DNA of 64,000 nucleotides from an uncultured Lachnospiraceae bacterium (GTDB lineage Bacteria > Bacillota > Clostridia > Lachnospirales > Lachnospiraceae), in assembly GCA_902781325.1 (NCBI GenBank), contig CACZJD010000005.1, forward strand, positions 1 through 64,000, in the 5' to 3' direction. Below, piece after piece: positions 7,818 through 16,769 of this stretch. Numbering within the stretch: position 1 is the first letter of the stretch; each line of letters opens with the position of its first letter. Under the pieces are notes generated by a model. It was not told where the DNA came from. It did not search any database and saw only the letters and a list, made by a program, of their open reading frames with translations. The translations under genes were made by a program, and so were the position numbers.

Positions 7818-9455
7818 TCATGCATTCTGCTCTGTGAGATCTCTGACAACCTCAGCCAGGTTGATGGCGTGGTCGGAGCAGCGCTCCATGTCGATGCAGA
7901 AGTCTGTGAAGAGGATTCCGCCCTTGGGGTCACAGGCTTTCTTGGCCATGCGCTCGATGTGGGATGCCTCGATCTGCTCCTTGGTCTCGTCGACGAGGTC
8001 TTCCATGGCCTCTGCGTCAGCGAAACGGTCCATGAGTTCCTGTTCGAAGACGATCAGGGAGACGTTCATAGACTGCATTGTGATGTTTGCCAGCATTTGG
8101 AGGTCGTCAAGGGCTTCCTGGTGCATGGAAGCTTTGCCTGTGCGCATCTGCTCTTCATACTCGACGATATTCTCGGCGTGGTCGGAAATACGCTCGAGGT
8201 CGTCTACGACCTGAATATATCGGTAGAGCTTGTTCAGGTGTTTGGGAGAAAGGTCGAGGGAGCGGAGCTCCACAAGCTTTCCGAGGATTGCTCCGGTCAG
8301 ATAGTCGACGGTCTCTTCGCCCTGAAGAGCCATCTGGCCTTTCTTGGCATCGTGTTCAAAGAAGCAGTCGATAGAATACTGCAGGTTGTCGATGGCGAAG
8401 TGAGCCATTCTGCAGATCTCGCGGTGCGCCTGATCCATAGCGATGACCGCGGGGATCTGTGAGGTATTGGTGAGGTAAACAAGCCGCTGGTCCTCGCCCC
8501 TTCTGGTCTCTTCCTCTGAAGGAGGGATGAGTTTGCCGGCAAGTTTCACGATATAATCCGATACCGGTGCAAGTACAAGTACCGCGATGATCGCGAAGCA
8601 GGTGTGTGTGTTCGCGATCTGTCTGGCGACATTGTTCGGTGACAGATTCTGTATGAAAGTCAGGATCTGCGGGAAGACCGTGATCAGGATCAGGATCAGT
8701 ACAGCTCTTAAGGAGTTGAACAGAAGGTTCAGTACCGCGCAGCGCTTGCCGTTGCGGTTTGCTGTAAGGCCGGCCAGCAGGTTAGGCGTGACAGAACCGA
8801 CAGCCGCGCCGATCACCAGATATACTGCGGTCTTGTAGCTGATGATATTCTGCACTGCAAAGGCCTGGAAGATAACAGTTGCCGAAGACGAACTCTGCAG
8901 CAGCGCCGTGAAGGCGATACCGAACAGAACTGTCAGGATCGGGTTCTCCAGCGATGTAAGAAGCGCGCGGAACGCGGCGGTCTCGGCGAGAGGCGCGATC
9001 GCGGACTTCATGAGGGTGATGCCCTGGAAGAGCATACCGAATCCGAGGATTACGGATCCGACTTCCTTGAGAGTCCTGTTCTTGAGGAACAGATTCATCA
9101 CCGCGCCGATGAAAAGGATCATAGGCGCATAGGCGCCGATGTTGAAAGCGGTGATCTGAGCTGTGACGGTCGTTCCGATGTTGGCGCCCATGATGACGCC
9201 GATCGCCTGGCTGAGCGCCATCAGGCCGGATGTGACGAAGCCGATGACCATAACGTCCGTGGCAGAGGAGCTCTGCACGAAGATCGTGACGGCAATACCT
9301 GCCAGAATGGAAGTGACCTTGTTCTTGGTTGCTTTTCCGAGAATGACCTTAAGATTGTCGCCGCAGGCGTTCTTGAGGCCGCTTGACATAATTGTCATAC
9401 CGTACAGGAACAGGCCGACGCCGCCCAACAGTATGAAAACATCGTAGATTGACAT
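7818..9455 (-). CDS. Na+/phosphate cotransporter with C-terminal PhoU domain
   Basis: A 545-residue protein. Residues 1-310 contain two Na/Pi-cotransporter repeats marked by the QSSSATDVM and LQSSSSATVIFQAF motifs in a Gly/Ala-rich membrane domain. Residues about 335-540 form a PhoU-like helical bundle with EDLVDETKEQI and DFCIDMERCSDHAINLAE. This is the usual NptA/YjbB bacterial architecture. It would import phosphate, with the PhoU part controlling activity. It lies 120 bases downstream of a PhoB/PhoR-like pair on the same strand, and a Pho-box-like direct repeat precedes it, so phosphate control is likely. Confidence 0.93.
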   Translation of the reverse strand: MSIYDVFILLGGVGLFLYGMTIMSSGLKNACGDNLKVILGKATKNKVTSILAGIAVTIFVQSSSATDVMVIGFVTSGLMALSQAIGVIMGANIGTTVTAQITAFNIGAYAPMILFIGAVMNLFLKNRTLKEVGSVILGFGMLFQGITLMKSAIAPLAETAAFRALLTSLENPILTVLFGIAFTALLQSSSSATVIFQAFAVQNIISYKTAVYLVIGAAVGSVTPNLLAGLTANRNGKRCAVLNLLFNSLRAVLILILITVFPQILTFIQNLSPNNVARQIANTHTCFAIIAVLVLAPVSDYIVKLAGKLIPPSEEETRRGEDQRLVYLTNTSQIPAVIAMDQAHREICRMAHFAIDNLQYSIDCFFEHDAKKGQMALQGEETVDYLTGAILGKLVELRSLDLSPKHLNKLYRYIQVVDDLERISDHAENIVEYEEQMRTGKASMHQEALDDLQMLANITMQSMNVSLIVFEQELMDRFADAEAMEDLVDETKEQIEASHIERMAKKACDPKGGILFTDFCIDMERCSDHAINLAEVVRDLTEQNA

Positions 9456-9527
9456 GGAATTCTCCTTTCAAATTGCGAACTGCAATTCCATTTTAATGTA
9501 TGAATATCAAATTAGGGGGAATCGCTT

Positions 9528-9544
9528 TGTAAAATTTATGTAAA
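9528..9544 (-). promoter_or_regulatory. Pho-box-like direct repeat before the Na/Pi cotransporter gene
   Basis: On the minus strand TTTACA occurs twice, at 9544-9539 and 9533-9528, with start points exactly 11 bases apart. This resembles the TTAACA-type direct repeats bound by PhoP/PhoB-type regulators in Firmicutes. It lies about 75-90 bases before the cotransporter start, in the gap after the histidine kinase gene. Confidence 0.5.
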
Positions 9545-9574
9545 ACCGATATTTAGTGGATTATTTTCGCATAT

Positions 9575-10924
9575 TTACGCTTGTTTGGGAAATGTGACCG
9601 TAAAAACAGAGCCTTTGCCGAGTTCACTTTCGACGCTGACCTGTGCGCCGTGCACCATGGCGGCGTGTTTGACAATGGAAAGGCCCAGGCCGGTGCCGCC
9701 CACTTCTTTGGAATGGCTCTTGTCGACCCGGTAGAAACGCTCGAAGATCCTGTCCAGATCTTTGGCGGGAATACCTATTCCGTTGTCCGCGACAGTAAGC
9801 TCTGCCTTGTCACGGTAGTCATGGACGGTCACAAGGACACGGCCTCCACTGTTGCTGTAATGAACAGCATTGCTGCACAGGTTATAGATGATGCTGTACA
9901 GGACCTGGGGCACGCCGTACATGACAGCGCTCTCCCCCTCTACCTTCAGGGTCACGCCTGCGTCGGAGGCGGCGGTTGCCAGGCTCTCTGCAGCGTTGAC
10001 CGCGATCCGGTAGAGATCCGTGAATTCCCTGGTCATTCCGGCACCTCCGCCATCGAGCTGCGACAGACCTATGATGTCCTCCACGAGTTTGGACATGCGC
10101 TGGGACTCCGCACGGATCTTTCCCGCGAAGAGACGGCGGGATTCTTCGGAGGAGACCATGCCGCTCTCAAGCAGTTCCGCGTAACCGGAAATGACATGCA
10201 GAGGGGTCTTGAGTTCGTGAGAGGCGTTGGCGGTAAATTCCTCGCGGATCAGAGAGGTCTTTTCCAGTTCTTCCCGGTCCCGGGCGATCTGCCTGTGCTG
10301 ATCATCAAGACGCCGAAGGAGCGGAAGAATCTCCTCATATGCTTCCCGGTTGGCGTTTTCAAGAGGCGAGTCCAGATTCAGTTCGTTGATTGGCTGGACA
10401 ATTCGCTCTGAGAGGCGGGAGGCTATAAGAAGAGAGATCGTAAGGAGCACCGGGATGCTCATGGCCAGGGGCAGCATGAAATGAAGAAACAGAGTCCAGA
10501 TCGTCGCCTGTGTGATCGAGAGACGAAGGACTGTTCCGTCGGGAAGCCTCTGCGCTGTGTACAGCTGCCTCTCGAAGAGGGTGGAGGAATAGCGGCTGCT
10601 CTCTCCGTAGCCGCTTTCGAGCGCCTCGCGGATCTCCTCCCTCTCCAGATGGTTGTGCATGTAGTGGGAGTCCGCCTCATTGTCGTACAGAATGGTTCCG
10701 TCGGAAGTGATCCAGGTGATGCGGAAGTCCGTGTCCCCAAGCCGGTCAAAATAGTCCTGCCCGTTGAGGGTCACAGCCTGAGAGACCAGTTTGGTCTCCC
10801 CCCGAAGCTGCTCGAGCTGTTCATCTGTGAAGTGATCGTACAGAAATACCGCAGTTAGGCCGAATGATACGGTCAGAGTGGCGAGAAGAACGAACCAGAT
10901 GGAACGGAATATTTTGCCGCGCAT
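9575..10924 (-). CDS. Sensor histidine kinase, PhoR-like
   Basis: A 449-residue membrane kinase. One membrane span lies at residues 8-30, an extracellular sensor loop to about 140, and a second span at about 143-168. The HisKA domain follows with the phospho-acceptor His236 in NASHELKTP. The HATPase domain shows the N box (YNLCSNAVHYS), G1 (DNGIGIP), F box (FERFYRVDKSHS) and G2 (GGTGLGLSI). This layout matches PhoR/WalK-type kinases. It lies 25 bases after the response regulator gene and upstream of the Na/Pi cotransporter. Confidence 0.93.
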   Translation of the reverse strand: MRGKIFRSIWFVLLATLTVSFGLTAVFLYDHFTDEQLEQLRGETKLVSQAVTLNGQDYFDRLGDTDFRITWITSDGTILYDNEADSHYMHNHLEREEIREALESGYGESSRYSSTLFERQLYTAQRLPDGTVLRLSITQATIWTLFLHFMLPLAMSIPVLLTISLLIASRLSERIVQPINELNLDSPLENANREAYEEILPLLRRLDDQHRQIARDREELEKTSLIREEFTANASHELKTPLHVISGYAELLESGMVSSEESRRLFAGKIRAESQRMSKLVEDIIGLSQLDGGGAGMTREFTDLYRIAVNAAESLATAASDAGVTLKVEGESAVMYGVPQVLYSIIYNLCSNAVHYSNSGGRVLVTVHDYRDKAELTVADNGIGIPAKDLDRIFERFYRVDKSHSKEVGGTGLGLSIVKHAAMVHGAQVSVESELGKGSVFTVTFPKQA

Positions 10925-10949
10925 AAAGAGTTACCTGTTCTTCCTATTA

Positions 10950-11615
10950 TTATCCGAGCCTGTAGCCGACGCCGCGCACAGTGCGGATCGCCTCGCCGCT
11001 CTCGCCGAGTTTGGTGCGCAGAGTGCCGATATGCACGTCCACAGTCCTTGTCTCGCCGGAATAATCCTGATCCCAGACAGAGGACAGGAGCTGGTCGCGG
11101 GTAAACACCTGGCCGATGTGTTCCAAAAGGAGCTTGAGGAGGTCATATTCCTTGAGGGTGAGGGAGATTTCGCGCCCGTCCACAAGGACCACATGTCTGG
11201 ACTGAACCATGGTGATCGCTCCGTAGGAAAGATAGTTCTTGTGTTCATTCATAGATGTGCGGCGCAGAACGGCCCTGATCCGGGAGACCATCTCCATCAT
11301 GCCGAAGGGCTTGCACAGATAATCGTCGGCGCCCAGATCGAGGCCGATAACTCTGTCATACTCGCTTCCCTTGGCGGTAGCCATGATGATCGGAAGAGAG
11401 ACCGTCATAGGTGTGGACCGGAGCTTTTTGAGGATTGAGATGCCGTCCTCGCCGGGCAGCATGATGTCCAAAAGGACCAGCTCGGGGCGGCCTGTCTGCA
11501 TTTCTTTCCAAAAATCAGTGCTGTCGGCAAAGCCTTTCGCTTCAAAGCCGGCTATGGTCAGTGTATAGATCATCAGATCCCGGATACTGTTGTCGTCTTC
11601 CACGCAATAAATCAT
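10950..11615 (-). CDS. OmpR/PhoB-family response regulator
   Basis: A 221-residue regulator. The receiver domain (1-118) has the acidic pair at residues 7-8 (VEDD), the phosphorylated Asp50 in VLLDIMLP, and the conserved Thr and Lys in MATAKG and LCKPFG. The C-terminal winged helix (125-221) ends in the family motif VDVHIGTLRTKLGE followed by IRTVRGVGYRL. It forms a pair with the histidine kinase. The nearby Na/Pi cotransporter and Pho-box-like repeat point to phosphate as the signal, though this is inferred from context. Confidence 0.94.
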   Translation of the reverse strand: MIYCVEDDNSIRDLMIYTLTIAGFEAKGFADSTDFWKEMQTGRPELVLLDIMLPGEDGISILKKLRSTPMTVSLPIIMATAKGSEYDRVIGLDLGADDYLCKPFGMMEMVSRIRAVLRRTSMNEHKNYLSYGAITMVQSRHVVLVDGREISLTLKEYDLLKLLLEHIGQVFTRDQLLSSVWDQDYSGETRTVDVHIGTLRTKLGESGEAIRTVRGVGYRLG

Positions 11616-11756
11616 CGTGTTCTCCTTTAAAAAATGTGATCTGCTCTGTATTATAACATGCCGCGTGGGCTGAGTATATTTATGAAGAAAAAAGACCGTT
11701 TTCGTATTACAATAAATACATATTTGGAAGAACAGAAGGAGCGGACCGGATACTCT

Positions 11757-14672
11757 ATGAAGAATAAAAGAAAAGACAATTCAGGACCGAACAGAATAGA
11801 GAAAGGACAGGGGACTGCGCCCGCGTCTGCCGATAAAGCGCAACAGCGTCTGCGCAGGATGCGGGGCCGGATCGGACGTCTTCGCAGAAACAGCGTTGCA
11901 GGTGTTGTGACGGCTGCAGTGCTCCTCACCGCTGTTTTCGCAGGGGTCAGAGTCACCTCGGATAACGAGCAGGCAATCCGTCTTTCGCTGGGTCAGCGCA
12001 ACTATGTGGTGGCGGGAGAGGAAGGCCCGCAGTATTTTGAAACGGAATATGAGGACTCCGCGGAACTGCGGACGGACAGCACGGAACTTGCGAAAAGGAT
12101 CCAGAGAGAAGGGATCGTTCTGCTGCGCAACGCCGATGACGTGCTTCCGCTGCGCAAAGGGGCGATGATCAGTGTTTTCGGGAAGGGCGCGGTGGATCCT
12201 GTTTACTGCGAGGGGACAGCGGCGGCCTCTTCCGTGAATTTGAAGGACGCGCTGGAAGCGGAAAAGATCCGCGTCAATGAGAAACTGTGGAATTTCACGC
12301 AGAGAGGGGGACGGAATTCCTTCTCGGGGAGCGTGGAGAAGAGCATGGAGGAGTATTCTGAGGCAGCTGTGGTCGTGATCAGCAGGCAGGCAAGTCAGTC
12401 AGACCTTTATGAACCCGCCTACGCGGAAGCGGAAGAAGGGGAGACACCGGCAGTGACAGGGGCGAAAGCCCTGCAGCTGACGGAGGAAGAAAGGGAACTG
12501 CTCAGCTATGTGAAGGAGCGCTTTGAGCAGGTGATCGTGGTGCTCAACACAGACAATCCCCTGGAAATGGGATTTGTGGAGGAATACGGGGTAGACGGAT
12601 GCCTCTGGACCGGCGCGCTTGGAGTAAACGGGATGACAGCCGTAGCGGAAGTGCTCAGCGGAAGCGTCAATCCTTCCGGGGGACTTCCGGATACCTTTGT
12701 ATATAACAGCCTGAATGCTCCGGCGGCAGCCAATCTCGGGGATTACCGGATCAGGAACAGCAATGTGAAGTTCGGCGACAGATTTCTGGTATACGCCGAA
12801 GGAATCTATGTCGGGTACCGCTATTATGAGACCCGATATGAAGACACTGTTCTCGGGACGTCTTCGCGAAGCGCCTTTGATTACGACCGGGAAGTCGCCT
12901 ATCCGTTCGGATACGGTCTGTCCTACACAGACTTCGAACTGCAGGACATGGTGATGGAACAGGGAAAGAAGGGATATGAGGTCTCGGTGAATGTTCTCAA
13001 TACCGGAGACCGGGCAGGCAGGGAGATCGTACAGTTTTATATTCAGAAGCCCTATTCCCAGTATGCGGAGAAGAACGGAATGGAAATTCCTTCAGTGGAA
13101 CTTGCGGCCTTTGTCAAGACGAAGGAACTCGAGCCGGGAGAATCCGCAAGGGTCAAAATAGTGCTGGACGAAGAAGCATTCAAGTCTTTCGACGCGGCCG
13201 GCCGGGGGACCTATATCATTGATGGCGGGACTTATTTGGTGACAGCGGCCCAGGATGCTCACCGAGCGGTCAACAACATACTCATGTATAAGATGAAGGG
13301 CGGATCCGAGGCGTTCAGCGGCAGCGGAGACGGGGGACTTGTGGAGACGGTGGATCTCGTCAGGGACAACGGCACCTTTGCGGTATCGTCACAGACCGGC
13401 GAGGGGATCGGCCGTGTGTTCAGGGAAGCGGATCCCTCGGCCTATGATTCGGATTACCGGCAGTTCACAAGGAGCCTGTGGGGAAGTTCATGGCCTGTGA
13501 CATGGAACGGAGGCTCCTATTCGGCGCCCGCGTCTTTCCAGGAACTGCTGAAAGTAAGCAGCAAGGAGGACAGCAAAGCGGAGGCACCGGTCTATAATAA
13601 AGCCCACGGAGAGAAAAACGCCGGCCTTGCGGCGCTTCGGGAGACAGCCTTTGATGATTACCGATGGGGAGCTTTGCTGGACCAGCTGACCTGGAGGGAG
13701 ACCTACTCTCTCGTCCGAAAGGGGGGAGGCGTTGTAAACGAGGTGATCTCCTGTATTTCGCCCCAGGCCCTGATCTTCGAGGGGAAAACCGAATATCCGT
13801 CAGCCACGGTCCTTGCGTCGACCTGGAATACAGAACTGATCCTGCAGATGGGGAAAATGATCGGAGAGGAGGCTCTCCACGCGGGAGTCACTTTCTGGCA
13901 GATACCTTTCCTCAACCTTCACCGGACAGCCATGGGAGGCGGAAACGGCAGCAGTTTTTCGGAGGACAGTTACCTTACCGGAAGCATGGCTGCCGCAATA
14001 TGCCGCGGACTTGGCGGAAAGGGTGTGATACCTGTCCTTGGGAGGATGGTCCTGGCGGACCAGGAGAGCAACTATACCGGTGTGGCGGTAATGGCGGGTG
14101 AGCAGGCGCTCAGAGAACTGTATCTGCGTCCCTTTGAGATCGCACTGCGGGACGGAGGCCCCGGAATGAAAGCCGTCATGGCCGGCATGAACCGCGTGGG
14201 GCCCAGATGGTGCGGCGGACACAGCGGTCTTTTGACAAAGGTCCTGCGGGATGAGTGGGGCTTTGCCGGGATCGTAATGACGGACTGGATCAGCGGAGGT
14301 ACAGATGAATACGCGGACATCCTTGAAGGACTGGAGGCGGGAACGGATCTGTGGCAGAACACTTCCAGCAGCAACTATAAGCTGCGGGGAGGACAATTGA
14401 CATACGGCGTGCGGTCGCGCTTCAGGACAGCTGCGGGAAGAATCCTGCAGACGATTTCCAGAAGCAACGCGATGAACGGGATCGGAACAAAGACGACGCT
14501 GGAGTATAAGTCCCCTCTGTGGAAGACGCTTCGCGCGGTTCTGGCAGGGGTCGTCATTGTAATCAGCGCGGCGCTTCTCTGGTTCGCTTTTGTCCAAAGC
14601 AGAAGAGCAGGCCGCCTCAGGGCGAAGATAGATCAGGAGAAGAGAGAAAACAGCAGAAACAGAAGAAAATGA
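11757..14672 (+). CDS. Membrane-anchored glycoside hydrolase family 3 with swapped domain order
   Basis: About 971 residues from this start. A basic N-terminus and a membrane span (46-65) precede the GH3 C-type alpha/beta domain (REGIVLLRNADDVLPLRK), then a fibronectin-III-like segment (YPFGYGLSYTDFEL onwards). The GH3 N-type (beta/alpha) barrel comes last, with its nucleophile Asp843 in IVMTDWISGG. A second membrane span (about 925-948) and a basic tail end the protein. The normal GH3 order is reversed; reversed beta-glucosidases are known from Ruminococcus albus and Butyrivibrio. Both ends are anchored, so the enzyme should act outside the cell at the membrane, probably releasing glucose or xylose. 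The frame is open up to an ATG at 11658. I prefer 11757 because an AGAAGGAG site lies before it, although its spacing is long. The start is uncertain. Confidence 0.88.
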   Translation: MKNKRKDNSGPNRIEKGQGTAPASADKAQQRLRRMRGRIGRLRRNSVAGVVTAAVLLTAVFAGVRVTSDNEQAIRLSLGQRNYVVAGEEGPQYFETEYEDSAELRTDSTELAKRIQREGIVLLRNADDVLPLRKGAMISVFGKGAVDPVYCEGTAAASSVNLKDALEAEKIRVNEKLWNFTQRGGRNSFSGSVEKSMEEYSEAAVVVISRQASQSDLYEPAYAEAEEGETPAVTGAKALQLTEEERELLSYVKERFEQVIVVLNTDNPLEMGFVEEYGVDGCLWTGALGVNGMTAVAEVLSGSVNPSGGLPDTFVYNSLNAPAAANLGDYRIRNSNVKFGDRFLVYAEGIYVGYRYYETRYEDTVLGTSSRSAFDYDREVAYPFGYGLSYTDFELQDMVMEQGKKGYEVSVNVLNTGDRAGREIVQFYIQKPYSQYAEKNGMEIPSVELAAFVKTKELEPGESARVKIVLDEEAFKSFDAAGRGTYIIDGGTYLVTAAQDAHRAVNNILMYKMKGGSEAFSGSGDGGLVETVDLVRDNGTFAVSSQTGEGIGRVFREADPSAYDSDYRQFTRSLWGSSWPVTWNGGSYSAPASFQELLKVSSKEDSKAEAPVYNKAHGEKNAGLAALRETAFDDYRWGALLDQLTWRETYSLVRKGGGVVNEVISCISPQALIFEGKTEYPSATVLASTWNTELILQMGKMIGEEALHAGVTFWQIPFLNLHRTAMGGGNGSSFSEDSYLTGSMAAAICRGLGGKGVIPVLGRMVLADQESNYTGVAVMAGEQALRELYLRPFEIALRDGGPGMKAVMAGMNRVGPRWCGGHSGLLTKVLRDEWGFAGIVMTDWISGGTDEYADILEGLEAGTDLWQNTSSSNYKLRGGQLTYGVRSRFRTAAGRILQTISRSNAMNGIGTKTTLEYKSPLWKTLRAVLAGVVIVISAALLWFAFVQSRRAGRLRAKIDQEKRENSRNRRK

Positions 14673-14682
14673 TATAAAAAAT

Positions 14683-14736
14683 GAGGTGCTGTGAAGGTCA
14701 GCGGTCAACCGCGTACCTTCATAGCACCTCTTTTTT
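14683..14736. terminator. Strong bidirectional terminator between GH3 and QueT genes
   Basis: A 16-bp outer stem (14683-14698 with 14715-14730, one mismatch) encloses a small GCGGT/ACCGC hairpin. TTTTTT follows on the plus strand, and an A-rich stretch upstream gives a T-run for the minus strand, so it can serve both convergent genes. Confidence 0.92.
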
Positions 14737-14761
14737 GCGCATGCGGGAAAGACTGAACGGA

Positions 14762-15268
14762 TCATTCCATGCTGCCGGGGCCAAAGAACCTTCCGCGGAA
14801 GGGAAGGAGCGCCTGCAGAAGGAGCTGACCCAGACCCATGCAGGAGATCAGCTCGCCGATACCTACAGTCAGCATGAACAGCGGAATGCCGCCGGGGATG
14901 TGATAGGCGTAGGTCAGGACAAACGGGATGATCAGCGCGTTGGATACAATGGGAGGGATCGCGCACAGGAAGCGGTTGGACCGGAGCGCGTAGGAGCCCA
15001 GGGCGCCGAGCAGCGTCGCAAGAGTGCCGAAAATGATGTCGGGCAGCGCACATCCGGTCAGGATATTGCTGAGTAGACAGCCGAGCGTCAGACCCGGGAT
15101 CGCGGCGGGAGTGAAGAAAGGCATGATCGTAAGAGCCTCTGAAAAACGGACCTGTATGGCGCCGCTGGCAAGATCGAATCCGGCGGCGATCATGGTCAGG
15201 ACAGTATAAATCGCGGCGATGAGGGCCGCCTGAGTGATATAAGCGGTTTTCTTTGATATTTTGCTCAT
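14762..15268 (-). CDS. queT: QueT-type queuosine precursor transporter (ECF S-component)
   Basis: A 168-residue, roughly five- to six-span membrane protein of the QueT family (VRFSEALTIMPFFTPAAIPG and GCALPDIIFGTLATLLGA are characteristic blocks). It would bind preQ0/preQ1-type precursors and work with a shared ECF energising module encoded elsewhere. I place the start at the ATG at 15266-15268 (MSKISKKTAY); the open frame extends 29 codons further without typical membrane-protein features. I looked for a preQ1 riboswitch in the leader and did not see a convincing one. The gene lies between the GH3 gene and the maltose regulator with no obvious functional link to either. Confidence 0.85.
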   Translation of the reverse strand: MSKISKKTAYITQAALIAAIYTVLTMIAAGFDLASGAIQVRFSEALTIMPFFTPAAIPGLTLGCLLSNILTGCALPDIIFGTLATLLGALGSYALRSNRFLCAIPPIVSNALIIPFVLTYAYHIPGGIPLFMLTVGIGELISCMGLGQLLLQALLPFRGRFFGPGSME

Positions 15269-15432
15269 AATGTGTTGTGTTAACCTTCTTTCATCGTGAT
15301 AAACATACTGAATTCTACGATACTGTAAAATAGCATAACCGTCGGAAAATAACAAGAAAAAACGGATGGAACACCTTTTGTTTGTTATAATGGTTACGGT
15401 GAGAAGGGGAAACTCACCCGGAGGGGGATGAA

Positions 15433-16458
15433 ATGATCACAATCAAAGAAATCGCATCAAGACTTGGGCTGAGCACAACGACCGTGTCGAATGTCATCCA
15501 CGGAAAGACAAAGGAAGTCTCCGCGGAGACGATCGCGCGCGTGCAGAAGTTTCTCGAGGAAGTGGAATATGTTCCCAACATCAACGCCCGCAACCTTGCG
15601 CAGGGACAGTCCAAGATCATCGGAGTGGTGCTCAAAACGCTCGACTTCCGGCTCTGGTACAGCGACAACATCCTGAGCGATTCGTTCGTGGCGGAGATGA
15701 TCGGGGGAATTGAGAGGGCGGTGCGCGAAGCAGGCTATTATATGATGCTTTACATCTCCGACGACATAGCGGAGATTATCCAGCACATCTCGATCTGGAA
15801 CGTGGACGGCCTGATCCTGTTTTCCATGATGGACGACGACGGAAACCGTGTCGCGGCAAAATATCACAAGCCGATCGTCTGTATCGATACTTACAGCAGT
15901 GAAAAGAGCGACGACTTTATCAACGTGGGCCTGGATGATGAGAAGGGAACCTGCCAGGCAGTGAAGTATCTGATTGAAAACGGTCACCGGAAGATCGGAT
16001 TCTTCACAGACAACCGGGTCGGCGTCGACAGGGAGAGGTTCTGGGGATACCGGCGGGCCCTTAAGGAAGCCGGGATCGAATACAGCGACAGAGATTTCTT
16101 TTTGTTTAAGCCTACCAAAGAGAGCGTTGATCGGAATATTGAGAAGCTGTGCCGGAAAGCACGCGATTATACGGCGCTGTTCTGCTGTTCGGATATTTAC
16201 GCCGTGATCATAATGGCTGCGCTCAAGGACAGGGGATTCCGGATCCCCGAAGATATTTCCATCATCGGATTTGACGACAACCTCTATTCAAGAGTCTGCA
16301 CGCCCAGACTCACTACGGTCCATCAGGACGCCACTCAGAAAGGAAAAGTCGCCGCGGAGATCCTGATCGGCCTGATCCGGGGCGTAAAACCTGTCTCGAA
16401 GGATGTGAGGCTCGAGGCGCGGCTGGAGATCCGGGATACCGTAAAAAAGATAAACTGA
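15433..16458 (+). CDS. LacI-family transcriptional regulator of the maltodextrin locus
   Basis: A 341-residue LacI/GalR protein. The N-terminal helix-turn-helix and hinge read MITIKEIASRLGLSTTTVSN and INARNLAQGQS; a periplasmic-binding-protein-like sugar domain follows (IPEDISIIGFDD and PRLTTVHQD are typical). The ribosome site GGAGGGGG precedes the ATG. A terminator ends the gene, and 23 bases later a LacI-type palindrome (16542-16555) precedes the solute-binding protein gene, so it likely controls the maltose operon in response to maltose or maltodextrin. Effector identity is inferred from neighbours. Confidence 0.92.
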   Translation: MITIKEIASRLGLSTTTVSNVIHGKTKEVSAETIARVQKFLEEVEYVPNINARNLAQGQSKIIGVVLKTLDFRLWYSDNILSDSFVAEMIGGIERAVREAGYYMMLYISDDIAEIIQHISIWNVDGLILFSMMDDDGNRVAAKYHKPIVCIDTYSSEKSDDFINVGLDDEKGTCQAVKYLIENGHRKIGFFTDNRVGVDRERFWGYRRALKEAGIEYSDRDFFLFKPTKESVDRNIEKLCRKARDYTALFCCSDIYAVIIMAALKDRGFRIPEDISIIGFDDNLYSRVCTPRLTTVHQDATQKGKVAAEILIGLIRGVKPVSKDVRLEARLEIRDTVKKIN

Positions 16459-16489
16459 AGCTGCAGACCCCGGCAGAATAATGAACGGC

Positions 16490-16525
16490 ACAGCCCGGCT
16501 CCAAAAGGAGCCGGGCTGTTATTGT
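16490..16525 (+). terminator. Terminator after the LacI regulator gene
   Basis: A 13-bp perfect GC-rich stem (ACAGCCCGGCTCC / GGAGCCGGGCTGT, loop AAAA) is followed by a weak T-rich stretch (TATTGT). Confidence 0.75.
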
Positions 16526-16541
16526 GGGCCAGTTTATTGGA

Positions 16542-16555
16542 CTAAATCGATTAAG
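16542..16555. promoter_or_regulatory. Candidate LacI-family operator
   Basis: CTAAATCGATTAAG is a near-perfect palindrome centred on CG (six of seven positions match), the form expected for LacI-family operators. It lies about 110 bases upstream of the probable promoter of the solute-binding protein gene and just after the regulator gene. Confidence 0.5.
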
Positions 16556-16663
16556 TGAAAATGTGCGGGGGACCTCTTGCATGAAGATTACAAAAACACT
16601 TGTGTATTTTGCCGAAAATTAGGAATAATAATGTAATTTATAGTCAACGGACAAAAAAAGTAC

Positions 16664-16691
16664 TTGTTAAATTGGAGAGAAATGATACAAT
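16664..16691 (+). promoter_or_regulatory. Probable promoter of the maltodextrin operon
   Basis: TTGTTA (16664-16669) and TACAAT (16686-16691) are separated by 16 bases. About 78 bases of leader follow before the solute-binding protein start. The 310-base gap 16459-16769 holds the terminator, the operator and this promoter; otherwise it is AT-rich. Confidence 0.55.
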
Positions 16692-16769
16692 TCTAATGTA
16701 AACTTATGCGCTAAAGTATTAAATAAGTACTGGCGCGGAGGTAAAAGTTATTATTACAAGGAGGAAAAC

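Noticed and set aside
15269..15432. preQ1 riboswitch before queT
   Set aside because: I could not find the short pseudoknot pattern of preQ1-I or a convincing preQ1-II/III structure in the leader.
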